Assembly: GCA_020442505.1 (NCBI GenBank)
Contig: JAGRJZ010000017.1
Span: 1 to 17,087, forward strand
Direction: 5' to 3'
DNA length: 17,087 bases
DNA from: Alphaproteobacteria bacterium
GTDB lineage: Bacteria; Pseudomonadota; Alphaproteobacteria; Micavibrionales; Micavibrionaceae
Under the pieces are notes generated by a model that did no database searches, had not been told where the DNA came from, and saw only the letters and a list, made by a program, of their open reading frames with translations. Positions 1 through 6,795 of this stretch are shown piece by piece; position 1 is the stretch's first letter; every line of letters begins with the position of its first letter. A program made the position numbers and the translations under genes.

Positions 1-466
1 TGATCGGAATACCCGGCTGACATTTCCCGGTTCGAATCGCCAAAGATGATCGGACCGAGACCACATGCGGGGCCTTGGTCAGGACCTCGCCGTGAAAATG
101 CTGGTAGTCGTCCCAGTCATGGGCGACGATCTTGAGAAGGAAATCCGTCTCCCCCGAAAGAACGTAACATTCGCGGACCTGAGGCCAGGTTTGCACGAGG
201 GATTCGAATTTTTTGAGCACTTCGTCCGATTGGCCGTTCAGAGTCACCATCGCAAAAACGGTTACGCCGTAGCCCATAGCCGCAGGGTCGATCCGGGCGT
301 GGTAGCCTTTAATGAAACCGGACTCTTCAAGCGCCCGAATGCGGCGCAGACAGGGGGGGGCGGAAATACCAGCTTCCCGCGCGAGTTCGACATTCGTCAT
401 CCGGCCGTTTTCCTGAAGGTTTTTCAGTATTTTCCGATCGATCCGGTCAAGTTTTATGCGCTTCAT
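1..466 (-). CDS. Lrp/AsnC family transcriptional regulator (C-terminal end cut by window edge)
   Basis: A DNA-binding regulator of the feast/famine Lrp/AsnC type, which usually acts as a dimer or octamer and senses amino acids. The 155 visible residues begin MKRIKLDRIDRKILKNLQEN, the typical N-terminal winged helix-turn-helix (about residues 5-52, including the CLRRIRALEESGFIKGY signature at 39-55). A RAM ligand-binding domain follows (about 66-140, with ETDFLLKI at 106-113). The reading frame is open to base 1 with no stop; homologues are about this long, so only a few residues should be missing. The ATG at 466 follows an AGGA about nine bases upstream. It is divergent from the ELM1-trxB pair, and an Lrp gene beside trxB is a recurring alphaproteobacterial arrangement, so local control is possible, though I see no clear operator. 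A run of eight C (coding strand) falls in the recognition-helix region. The regulon is unknown. Confidence 0.93.
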   Translation of the reverse strand, partial: MKRIKLDRIDRKILKNLQENGRMTNVELAREAGISAPPCLRRIRALEESGFIKGYHARIDPAAMGYGVTVFAMVTLNGQSDEVLKKFESLVQTWPQVRECYVLSGETDFLLKIVAHDWDDYQHFHGEVLTKAPHVVSVRSSLAIRTGKCQPGIPI

Positions 467-551
467 TTTTCTTTTTCCTGTCTCCGACGCGTAGAGCTTG
501 GTATAAATTTTCTCCCAATCAAGCGCAAGTGTTTTTGAAAGATAATTACAA

Positions 552-1502
552 ATGAAATCCTGTTGGATCGTCGTGGAGGAAGGGCTTACGGGTACGGAAA
601 ACCAGTGTCTGGGCGTGGCTGCGGCGCTGGGCGTAACGCCGGTGCTCAAACGCATCGGCCTACGTGGACTGTGGCGCTTTGTCTTGCCCTGGCTCGGGTG
701 TGAGCGGCGTGGCAGCTTCACGGGCGATCCGCTGGACGGTCCGTACCCGGACGTCTTGATTGCCGCCGGCCGTAAAGCTATCGCCGCCGCGCGCTACATC
801 AAACGGCAAAGCGGCGGCCGGAGCTTCACCGTGTTTTTACAAAATCCGCGGGTTAATCCGGCTTGTTTCGATCTTGTTGCCGTTCCAGCGCACGACCGGC
901 TGCGGGGAGCAAATGTAATCGTCACGACTGGCGCGCCCAACAGGATAACGCCGGAGGGCCTGGCGGCAGCCCGTGCGCAATGGCAGAGAGCATTCGCCTC
1001 GCTTCCCGGGCCCCGCGTAGCCGTTCTGGTCGGCGGAAACAGCAAAACCCACCGCATGACGCCGGCAATTACGCGACAGCTGGCGGAGCAGTTAAGCGCG
1101 CTGGATGCCGGGCTTATGGTTACCGCTTCGCGCCGGACGGGAGGAGAAAACCGGAAGATCTTGGAGGCGTACTTTAACTGTCGTCCCGGCTTGCACGGGA
1201 ATGACCGTATTTATTTCTGGGACGGGAGCGGCGCAAACCCCTATCAGGGGATGCTGGCCTGGGCCGATTATATCCTGGTGACGAGCGACAGCGTTTCGAT
1301 GATTTCCGACGCGGCCAGCACCGGTAAGCCGGTTTATATGATCCCGCTGGCGGGTCGATCAAGGAAATTCGATCGTTTTTACGCGCGTCTGACGGAAGAA
1401 AAAATCGTCCGTCCCTTCGAAGGAAGGCTTGAAAACTGGACCTATAGCCCTATAAATGATTCCGCAGAGATTGCCAGTGAAATCAAAAAACGGATGATAT
1501 AA
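552..1502 (+). CDS. ELM1-family (DUF1022) protein
   Basis: A 316-residue member of the family named after plant mitochondrial fission factor ELM1. The bacterial function is not established. Visible family motifs are the N-terminal WIVVEEGLTGTENQ (5-18), FLQNPR (95-100), the DLVAVPAHDR stretch (107-116), NVIVTTGAPNRI (121-132), VAVLVGGNSK (156-165), TASRRTGGEN (191-200) and the long YFWDGSGANPYQGMLAWADY-type segment (221-240) followed by TSDSVSMISDAASTGKPVY (244-262). The second half resembles a GT-B-like nucleotide-sugar fold, an inference from the glycine-rich and S/T-D-S motifs. There is no signal peptide or clear membrane helix. The ATG at 552 has no Shine-Dalgarno sequence; a GATAAT lies five bases upstream. 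The stop overlaps the trxB start (TAATG), so the two genes are almost certainly cotranscribed. Confidence 0.9.
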   Translation: MKSCWIVVEEGLTGTENQCLGVAAALGVTPVLKRIGLRGLWRFVLPWLGCERRGSFTGDPLDGPYPDVLIAAGRKAIAAARYIKRQSGGRSFTVFLQNPRVNPACFDLVAVPAHDRLRGANVIVTTGAPNRITPEGLAAARAQWQRAFASLPGPRVAVLVGGNSKTHRMTPAITRQLAEQLSALDAGLMVTASRRTGGENRKILEAYFNCRPGLHGNDRIYFWDGSGANPYQGMLAWADYILVTSDSVSMISDAASTGKPVYMIPLAGRSRKFDRFYARLTEEKIVRPFEGRLENWTYSPINDSAEIASEIKKRMI

Positions 1503-2479
1503 TGACCGCCACAGAAAATAAACATACCAAAGTCTTGATTATCGGCTCCGGCCCCGCGGGGTATACCGCCGCGATCTATGCCGCGCGGGCCAATTTGTCG
1601 CCGATTCTCGTGACCGGGATGCAGCCCGGGGGGCAGCTGACCATTACGGCGGATGTCGAGAACTATCCCGGTTTCGCGGACGCGATCGCGGGGCCGTGGC
1701 TGATGGAGCAGATGCAAAAACAGGCCGAAAACGTTGGGACAGAGATCCTCAGCGATTATATCTCGGACGTCGACTTCACGAAGCGTCCCTTCACCGCGAA
1801 GGGCGAATCCGGCACGATTTATACCGCTGACACTGTGGTGATTTCGACCGGGGCGCAGGCGCGCTGGCTGGGGCTGGAATCGGAGAAGAAATATCAGGGG
1901 TTCGGGGTGTCGGCTTGCGCGACCTGCGACGGATTTTTCTATCGCGGGAAAGAAGTGGCGGTCATCGGCGGGGGAAATTCCGCCGTGGAGGAAGCGTTGT
2001 TCCTGACCAATTTCTGTGAAAAAGTGACATTGATTCACCGGCGGGACGCGTTGCGGGCCGAGCGGATTGCACAGGATCGCCTGTTCGCGCATGAGAAAGT
2101 GGCGATCGTCTGGGACAGCGTCGTGGAAGAAATTCTGGGTGAGGACGGAAAAGGCGTTACGGGCATCAGGATTAAGAATGTCAAGACCGACGACACGCAG
2201 GAGATCGACGTCCACGGGGTCTTTGTCGCCATCGGCCACGACCCTGCCACGAAGCTGTTCAAGGGTAAGGTCGATATGGATGGAGAAGGTTATATTCTCA
2301 CCGCGCCGGATTCCACCGCCACCAGCGTGCCGGGAGTCTACGCCGCCGGGGACGTGAAAGACAAGACCTACCGCCAGGCCGTCACCGCCGCAGGGATGGG
2401 CTGCATGGCCGCGCTGGAAGCCGACCGGTTCATTCATGGCGCCGGCGCGAAACAACAGGAAGAAGAAGCGGCTGCGTAG
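1502..2479 (+). CDS. trxB: Thioredoxin reductase
   Basis: A cytoplasmic FAD flavoenzyme that reduces thioredoxin with NADPH. The 325 residues match the usual low-molecular-weight TrxB length. In order they show the FAD-binding GSGPAG (15-20) in a Rossmann start, GGQLTITADVENYPGF (43-58), the redox-active CATC (C139, C142), the NADPH-binding GGGNSAVEEA (156-165) with HRRD (179-182), which supports NADPH over NADH, and the C-terminal FAD motif GVYAAGDVKDKTYRQAVTAA. The ATG shares one base with the stop of the ELM1 gene. The ribosome-binding sequence ahead of it is weak, so translational coupling is likely. The gene is convergent with the next one, 23 bases away, and I see no good intrinsic terminator in that gap. 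Confidence 0.97.
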   Translation: MTATENKHTKVLIIGSGPAGYTAAIYAARANLSPILVTGMQPGGQLTITADVENYPGFADAIAGPWLMEQMQKQAENVGTEILSDYISDVDFTKRPFTAKGESGTIYTADTVVISTGAQARWLGLESEKKYQGFGVSACATCDGFFYRGKEVAVIGGGNSAVEEALFLTNFCEKVTLIHRRDALRAERIAQDRLFAHEKVAIVWDSVVEEILGEDGKGVTGIRIKNVKTDDTQEIDVHGVFVAIGHDPATKLFKGKVDMDGEGYILTAPDSTATSVPGVYAAGDVKDKTYRQAVTAAGMGCMAALEADRFIHGAGAKQQEEEAAA

Positions 2480-2502
2480 GTTCTCCGGATATTTCGTTTG
2501 CT

Positions 2503-3780
2503 TTATTGAAGCCTCGGAGTGGTGGGAACGAAAAGTTCTCGTCTTGGGCCGTCTGTGATAATCGGTTGTATCTGCGTGATGATGTCCAGGAAAAACCTTG
2601 GCTTAGGGGACCCCAAGCTGTTTGCTTGTTCTACAATGGCGGCCATGTCGGACTTGACCCACCCCTGTTGATCCTTTGGTGTGTAGGGCAAAAGGCTCCG
2701 TGTAAGCATCAGAAGATCCCCCGCTCTGGTAAAGTTGAAACCCGGGACGAGCAAGGCTTGTTGATAAAAGCCTCTGGTTTTTGAAGGGTCATGAGCCCTG
2801 TGTATTTTTGCCAGCCCCATGTAATTTGTGAAAGCTTGTGGGGGGTTGGTATGGATTACCGCTCTCGATAAACGCACAAGGAGTTCTACACAGGAGAGAA
2901 CAGCGGGATCGTTTAAATGCTCTCCGAGTAGTGCGCATGCATCGTCATTTCCGGTCTGGATAAGCGGCGTTAGAATCTTCAGCGCTGTTTCCGTGGGGCA
3001 TTCGTAGTGAAGCAACGATCTTGCGTGCAGGACTTTATAGCGGTCTATCGCCGGCCCGTTTCCTTCTCCGCCCGGATGATGTATGCCCATCTCGGCACCG
3101 TACTTATACAGGAAAAGAAGGTCGGGCGCATCCAAGGGATCTGCCCGTGCCACCCTCACAAGATTTTCATACGATTCCACCAGTTTCTGAAGTTCCGAAA
3201 AGGGGTGGACGGAGGCAACCATTCTTGGAAATGGCTTGGATATGTCGGCGACAGCTTGTCCGTTTTCGCTTGTCTGTGCAATCTCTCGTGCAAGATCATC
3301 GACGATGCCGCTGAATAACGGCGATTTTGTCTTTTTAACGTCACGCCACAACGCAAAGCATGTCTGGGCCCGTGCGATTTCTGTTGCTGGATCGGCGCCT
3401 TCTTTTTTCTTCAGCGACGCTTTGATGAGCTTTTCCAGTAATTCAAAAGCGAGGGCCCCAAAGAAATTCAGCTGCGGATCGGTTTCTATGGCATTCTGGA
3501 TATGGGTGAGCGCCTCACCCAGATTTCCCCCTTCATTTTCAATATGATCTTCCGCGAGATAAAGCAGGCATGTTACTCTATTTCCGGAGTCTTTCCCTTC
3601 ACTGATATAAGCTTCGCAGTGTTTGATTTTTGCTACTCGTAAGTTCGCGCGGGTTGTATCGTCTGCGTGTGCTTCGTACTCACTCGCCCTGTAAATATTT
3701 ACAAGGTGGTAATGTGCTTCACTGTCGCCGGATCTGATTTGATCTTTAAGCTTTATAATCTCTTCGAGAGAGGTTCCCAT
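2503..3780 (-). CDS. Unrecognised helical-repeat (TPR/Sel1-like) protein
   Basis: I do not recognise this 425-residue protein. It has no signal peptide or membrane segment, so it is probably cytoplasmic. Predicted helices dominate. Segments at about 70-102 (LLYLAEDHIENEGG, then GEALTHIQNAIETDP), 251-290 (ALKILTPLIQTGNDDACALL) and 317-346 (MGLAKIHRAHDPSKTRGFYQ) have the spacing and A/L/Y pattern of TPR or Sel1-like repeats. A lysine-rich linker lies near 119-127. The coding DNA looks noticeably more AT-rich and less biased in third codon positions than the flanking genes, which suggests later acquisition or low expression. It lies 78 bases after holB and has its own promoter-like TTGACA. The start has no strong Shine-Dalgarno sequence. 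Repeat proteins of this kind usually mediate protein contacts; no partner can be named. Confidence 0.72.
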   Translation of the reverse strand: MGTSLEEIIKLKDQIRSGDSEAHYHLVNIYRASEYEAHADDTTRANLRVAKIKHCEAYISEGKDSGNRVTCLLYLAEDHIENEGGNLGEALTHIQNAIETDPQLNFFGALAFELLEKLIKASLKKKEGADPATEIARAQTCFALWRDVKKTKSPLFSGIVDDLAREIAQTSENGQAVADISKPFPRMVASVHPFSELQKLVESYENLVRVARADPLDAPDLLFLYKYGAEMGIHHPGGEGNGPAIDRYKVLHARSLLHYECPTETALKILTPLIQTGNDDACALLGEHLNDPAVLSCVELLVRLSRAVIHTNPPQAFTNYMGLAKIHRAHDPSKTRGFYQQALLVPGFNFTRAGDLLMLTRSLLPYTPKDQQGWVKSDMAAIVEQANSLGSPKPRFFLDIITQIQPIITDGPRRELFVPTTPRLQ

Positions 3781-3811
3781 GGTGGTTTCTGCTTACTTGA
3801 TATAAAAATTT

Positions 3812-3844
3812 ATTATCCATAATGAATTCCACAGTGATTGTCAA
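3812..3844 (-). promoter_or_regulatory. Possible promoter for the helical-repeat gene
   Basis: On the minus strand a perfect TTGACA (3844-3839) is followed by TATGGATAAT (3821-3812). With a 17-base spacer the -10 would be TATGGA; the better GATAAT is 21 bases away, too far for an ideal sigma-70 site. The region is strongly AT-rich compared with its surroundings and ends about 30 bases before the ATG at 3780. An imperfect palindrome, GATATAAAAATTTATTATC on the plus strand at 3799-3817, overlaps the -10 and could be an operator or chance AT richness. Confidence 0.35.
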
Positions 3845-3858
3845 TTTATATATTTTTC

Positions 3859-4992
3859 CTATGCAAAATTATGAAACGCGCCCAAGACAGCCTGACGTTT
3901 ATCCAGATTCGCGCGGGCGAAGGTGTCGAAATGGTTTTGGAGCGTTTCATAGCGGGCGATCCACGCCGGGAGAGAATAATGGTCCCGCAAAGGGGCAAGA
4001 GATTCCAGCGCCGCCGGAAGCGGCGTTTGCCGCGCGACGGATCGTAGCACCGCGCCATGGGTCCATAGCATCAGGTCGCAAAAGGCTTGATAGGCGGTTT
4101 CCGATCCGGGGCGGGACAGCTTGTCGGATAGTTTGTGGATCGCGGTCCAGGGGCGTTGTGCTTCCTCCGCAAGCAACGGTAAAATCGTTCCCAGCATCGC
4201 AAGCCCGTCTTCTTCGGCAATGACGAGACCCCGCCCGGCGCTTCCCGCCGCGATGGCGTAAAGGGTTTCACCGTCCGTGAAAGACAGAGTCGGGTGGGCA
4301 GTGCGGATAAGGGTCATAAATTCATTTTGGGCCAGGGGCGGCACGTTTATGACCCGACAACGGGAGCAAATCGTTGGAATTAACGCCCCGATCCGGTGCG
4401 TAATCAGGACCAAAAGCGCCTGTTTCGGGGGCTCTTCCAGAATTTTCAGGAGAGCGTTCTGGGCACTGCGATTCATGGTGTCCGCGTCGTCCACGATCAC
4501 GATCCGCCAACCGCCTTGGGCAGCGGTCATCCGCAGGAAGGGAGCGGCTTTACGGACCGCGTCAACGGAAACGCCGCTTTTTTGTCGCCCGGTTTTTTCG
4601 TCGGTTTCCCGGCCGATGGTCATCAAATCGGGGTGGCCTCCGGCGGCGACCTGGCGAAAAACGGGGTCGGAAGGATCGACGTGAAGAGAGGGTGGCTTTT
4701 CGATCGGGAGGGATTCCCCGAACAGGCCGCCGGTTTCTTCTTCTGTCCCGTATTTAAACAGATACCGCGCCAGCCGAAAGGCGAGCGTCGCTTTTCCCAC
4801 GCCCTCGGGCCCGGCAAGGATCAGCGCATGCGGCATGCGGCCGCCTTGCGCCAGATCGAGCAGCGCACGCTCGATTTCGTCCTGTCCCGTGCAGGATTCC
4901 ATCTGACGTGGAGGACGTAACCCCGGTTCCGGAGGCAGGTCCGGGAGTGCGTCTTCTTCTTCAGGTTCAGCGTCGAACGAATCAAAAAGCAT
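3859..4992 (-). CDS. holB: DNA polymerase III, delta-prime subunit (clamp loader)
   Basis: A AAA+ subunit of the clamp loader, which opens and places the beta clamp on primed DNA for the replicase. The 377 residues show a Walker A-like GPEGVGKA (61-68), Walker B-like IVIVDDAD (164-171), SAQNALLKILEEPP (176-189) and the SRC motif (210-212), whose arginine acts in trans on a neighbouring ATP site. The four-cysteine zinc module of E. coli delta-prime is absent: the segment before GGHPDL has VDPSDPVFRQVAA and no cysteines, which I recall as usual in Alphaproteobacteria. Residues 10-30 are acidic and proline-rich, probably disordered. An AGGA lies nine bases before the ATG. The start overlaps the end of the upstream barrel gene by 11 bases, pointing to one transcript with tmk and dacA. 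Confidence 0.92.
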   Translation of the reverse strand: MLFDSFDAEPEEEDALPDLPPEPGLRPPRQMESCTGQDEIERALLDLAQGGRMPHALILAGPEGVGKATLAFRLARYLFKYGTEEETGGLFGESLPIEKPPSLHVDPSDPVFRQVAAGGHPDLMTIGRETDEKTGRQKSGVSVDAVRKAAPFLRMTAAQGGWRIVIVDDADTMNRSAQNALLKILEEPPKQALLVLITHRIGALIPTICSRCRVINVPPLAQNEFMTLIRTAHPTLSFTDGETLYAIAAGSAGRGLVIAEEDGLAMLGTILPLLAEEAQRPWTAIHKLSDKLSRPGSETAYQAFCDLMLWTHGAVLRSVARQTPLPAALESLAPLRDHYSLPAWIARYETLQNHFDTFARANLDKRQAVLGAFHNFA

Positions 4993-6082
4993 GCCGCCAT
5001 CCTACCGTCACGGCCCAGTCCGTTTCAAGTTGCGGACCATTCACGTGGCGATAGACCGGCGCGGTGGCTTCGAAGGCAAGCTGATGCCCCTTCAACGCGC
5101 CGCTCTGGCCGGTCAGGGTCGTTCCCAGAGAGAAGGTGAGCGTCTGGCCGCCGTAATTGTCCGGATCCGCGGTTTGAATGGGGGCCACGATGTTGGGGTC
5201 GATTCCGTCGATTTTGTCCTGCGTCGTCCCGGTCAGCCGGGCGGTTGTACCGATCCACGGCGCCCATTGGTACCCGCTCCACAGTGCGAGGCTGTGTTTG
5301 TCGCCCCAGGCATAGCCCTCGTCATTCTCGTTTTCCAGACGGACTTCGCCCGCATATTGGGCCCCCCAGTGCCATGGTCCGTGCGCGGCCGTGTAGGTCA
5401 GACCGGGAAGAAAATCGAACGTCCCGGTTCCGAGCTGCATCGCATAGGGCATGCGCATACGCGGGCGCATGTTCATAGGGGTCAGAACTGTGGCGGTCTC
5501 CGTGATCGAGCCGGTTGGCAGACTCAGCCCCAGATGGGCGTGCAGGTGTTGTGTGCCATGGTCCCAAAGCCGGACCAGCGCCGTTGCCTGGGTATCGCCC
5601 AAGCCTTCGCTGCGGGTTGTGAAATGGCCTAAAACCGTCGTTCCAGCTCCGCCTGCGAAGGTGGTGTGATCCATCTCTTTTTCCAGATAGCGCGCCATCA
5701 GCATCAGCGTGACGTTGTCCGTAGGGGCGTACATCGCGCCCAGCATATGCATGTCCATGGTCATCCGCTCGGGCACGACCCGCAAGGTCGCGGGCTGACC
5801 GGCCATGCCGAAAAACCGGTTGGGAACCGTGGTGGCGATGGTCGTTGCCGAAAGATTGTTCGTCCCGTCGCGGTTTCCGTCCATATCCATATGCATATAG
5901 CCGTAGGAGAGCATGAACTCCCCTGCGCCGTGCATGTGGTCGCCCATGATGCCGGCGGGGGCGAGGGCTTTGTGATGAGCGTGAAGCGTTGCGTGATGCT
6001 CTTGGGCGCGGGCGTCCTGGGAAGCAAAAAAAGCTTCCAGCGCAAGAACCGTAAACAGGGATAAAAACCGGAAGAACGGCAT
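4982..6082 (-). CDS. Outer-membrane beta-barrel protein, His/Met-rich (phenol MetA-like transporter family)
   Basis: A 366-residue secreted protein. Residues 1-26 form a signal peptide (basic/hydrophobic start, cleavage expected after DARA). A histidine-rich stretch follows (EHHATLHAHHK, 28-38), then GIMGDHMHGAGEFMLSYGYM (44-63) and MHMDMDGNRDG. The rest alternates short aromatic strands and turns and ends WAVTVGWRHAF with a terminal phenylalanine, the mark of outer-membrane barrels. It resembles proteins annotated as transporters or MetA-pathway phenol degradation proteins; the substrate is unknown. The abundant His and Met suggest metal binding, possibly copper (inference). The ATG at 6082 was chosen because a perfect AAGGAGGT precedes it and the signal peptide starts there; upstream in-frame codons lie in tmk. 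It stands between tmk and holB, 28 bases after tmk and overlapping holB by 11. Confidence 0.82.
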   Translation of the reverse strand: MPFFRFLSLFTVLALEAFFASQDARAQEHHATLHAHHKALAPAGIMGDHMHGAGEFMLSYGYMHMDMDGNRDGTNNLSATTIATTVPNRFFGMAGQPATLRVVPERMTMDMHMLGAMYAPTDNVTLMLMARYLEKEMDHTTFAGGAGTTVLGHFTTRSEGLGDTQATALVRLWDHGTQHLHAHLGLSLPTGSITETATVLTPMNMRPRMRMPYAMQLGTGTFDFLPGLTYTAAHGPWHWGAQYAGEVRLENENDEGYAWGDKHSLALWSGYQWAPWIGTTARLTGTTQDKIDGIDPNIVAPIQTADPDNYGGQTLTFSLGTTLTGQSGALKGHQLAFEATAPVYRHVNGPQLETDWAVTVGWRHAF

Positions 6083-6086
6083 GGGG

Positions 6087-6094
6087 ACCTCCTT
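6087..6094 (-). promoter_or_regulatory. Consensus ribosome-binding site of the barrel gene
   Basis: AAGGAGGT on the minus strand, four bases before the ATG at 6082. It fixes this start over in-frame codons further upstream. It is the strongest Shine-Dalgarno sequence in the window and contrasts with the weak or absent ones of tmk, ELM1, the SNase-like gene and the M48 gene, so high translation of the barrel protein relative to its operon partners is likely. Confidence 0.85.
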
Positions 6095-6110
6095 AATATT
6101 GGATAAGAAA

Positions 6111-6773
6111 CTAACGCGCGGAGATCTTGTCAAAAACGCTCTGCGCGATCTGGTCCGCAATTTGTGTGATTCCGTCGCGGGCGTCAATGATTTTACAGCG
6201 GGCTGGTTCGTGCCCCGCGATATCGAGGTATCCCTGGCGCAGATTTTCATGGAAGCGTAAATCCAGTTTTTCAAACCGGTCTTCGTTTTCGGTTCCGCCG
6301 GTCTGATTTTCTTTCAGGGATCGTTCAATGCCCGTTTTCGGGTCAATGTCCAAAATAAGGGTCAAATCTGGTTCAAATCCGTTCAGGCAAAGAGCGTTTA
6401 TCGCCTCAATCTGGTCCGCTGGCAGACCATGACCCGCGCTTTGATAGGCACGGGTGGAATCGGTAAAACGGTCGGAGATAACGATCTTCCCTTCAGCCAG
6501 CGCGGGTTTGATAAGGTCTTCGACATGCATGATCCGGGCTGTAAAAAACAATAAAACCTCGGCCATCGGGGTCCAGCGCCCGCCGTCCCGCTGGACGAGG
6601 AGATCCCGGATTTTCTCCGCCTCCGGCGTTCCGCCCGGCTCCCGCGTCGCGACCACGTCGTAACCCTGTTTTTCAAGTCGTTCTTTCAACCGCTCGATTT
6701 GGGTGCTTTTCCCGCTGCCCTCTCCACCTTCCAGGGTGATAAACAGCCCTTTTGTCATTTGGTTTGTTTTCAT
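6111..6773 (-). CDS. tmk: Thymidylate kinase
   Basis: Phosphorylates dTMP to dTDP with ATP, an essential step toward dTTP. The 220 residues show the P-loop GGEGSGKST (16-24), the substrate-binding REPGGT (44-49), DRFTDS (101-106) with the following RAYQSAGHGL, and a LID region near 150-172 with R151 and EDRFEKLDLRF. Length is normal for the family. The first ATG (6773) has no Shine-Dalgarno sequence. MTKGLFITLEGGEG from the second methionine (6758) would be equally natural, so the start is uncertain by five residues. The gene lies 22 bases after dacA and is probably translated from the same mRNA. Confidence 0.96.
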   Translation of the reverse strand: MKTNQMTKGLFITLEGGEGSGKSTQIERLKERLEKQGYDVVATREPGGTPEAEKIRDLLVQRDGGRWTPMAEVLLFFTARIMHVEDLIKPALAEGKIVISDRFTDSTRAYQSAGHGLPADQIEAINALCLNGFEPDLTLILDIDPKTGIERSLKENQTGGTENEDRFEKLDLRFHENLRQGYLDIAGHEPARCKIIDARDGITQIADQIAQSVFDKISAR

Positions 6774-6795
6774 GTTTTGTACGCTGAGGGACTGT

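Noticed and set aside
65..538. Plus-strand open frame of 157 codons at the window start
   Set aside because: It is the shadow of the Lrp/AsnC gene on the other strand, whose translation matches the family from its first residues onward.
1442..2455. Long minus-strand open frame (337 codons) across trxB
   Set aside because: It is antisense to a clear thioredoxin reductase, has a low-complexity G/R/H-rich translation with no family look, and arises from codon bias in GC-rich DNA.
2480..2520. Possible terminator between trxB and the helical-repeat gene (CTCCG and CGGAG)
   Set aside because: The arms are only five bases with a loop of about 27 and no T-run; too weak to call.
4396..4920. Plus-strand open frame of 174 codons inside holB
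   Set aside because: It is antisense to Walker motifs of a well-supported clamp-loader gene and has no recognisable domains.
6083..6274. 64-residue N-terminal extension of the barrel protein
   Set aside because: It overlaps tmk, has no homologous look, and would bury a clear signal peptide; the consensus ribosome-binding site points to 6082.
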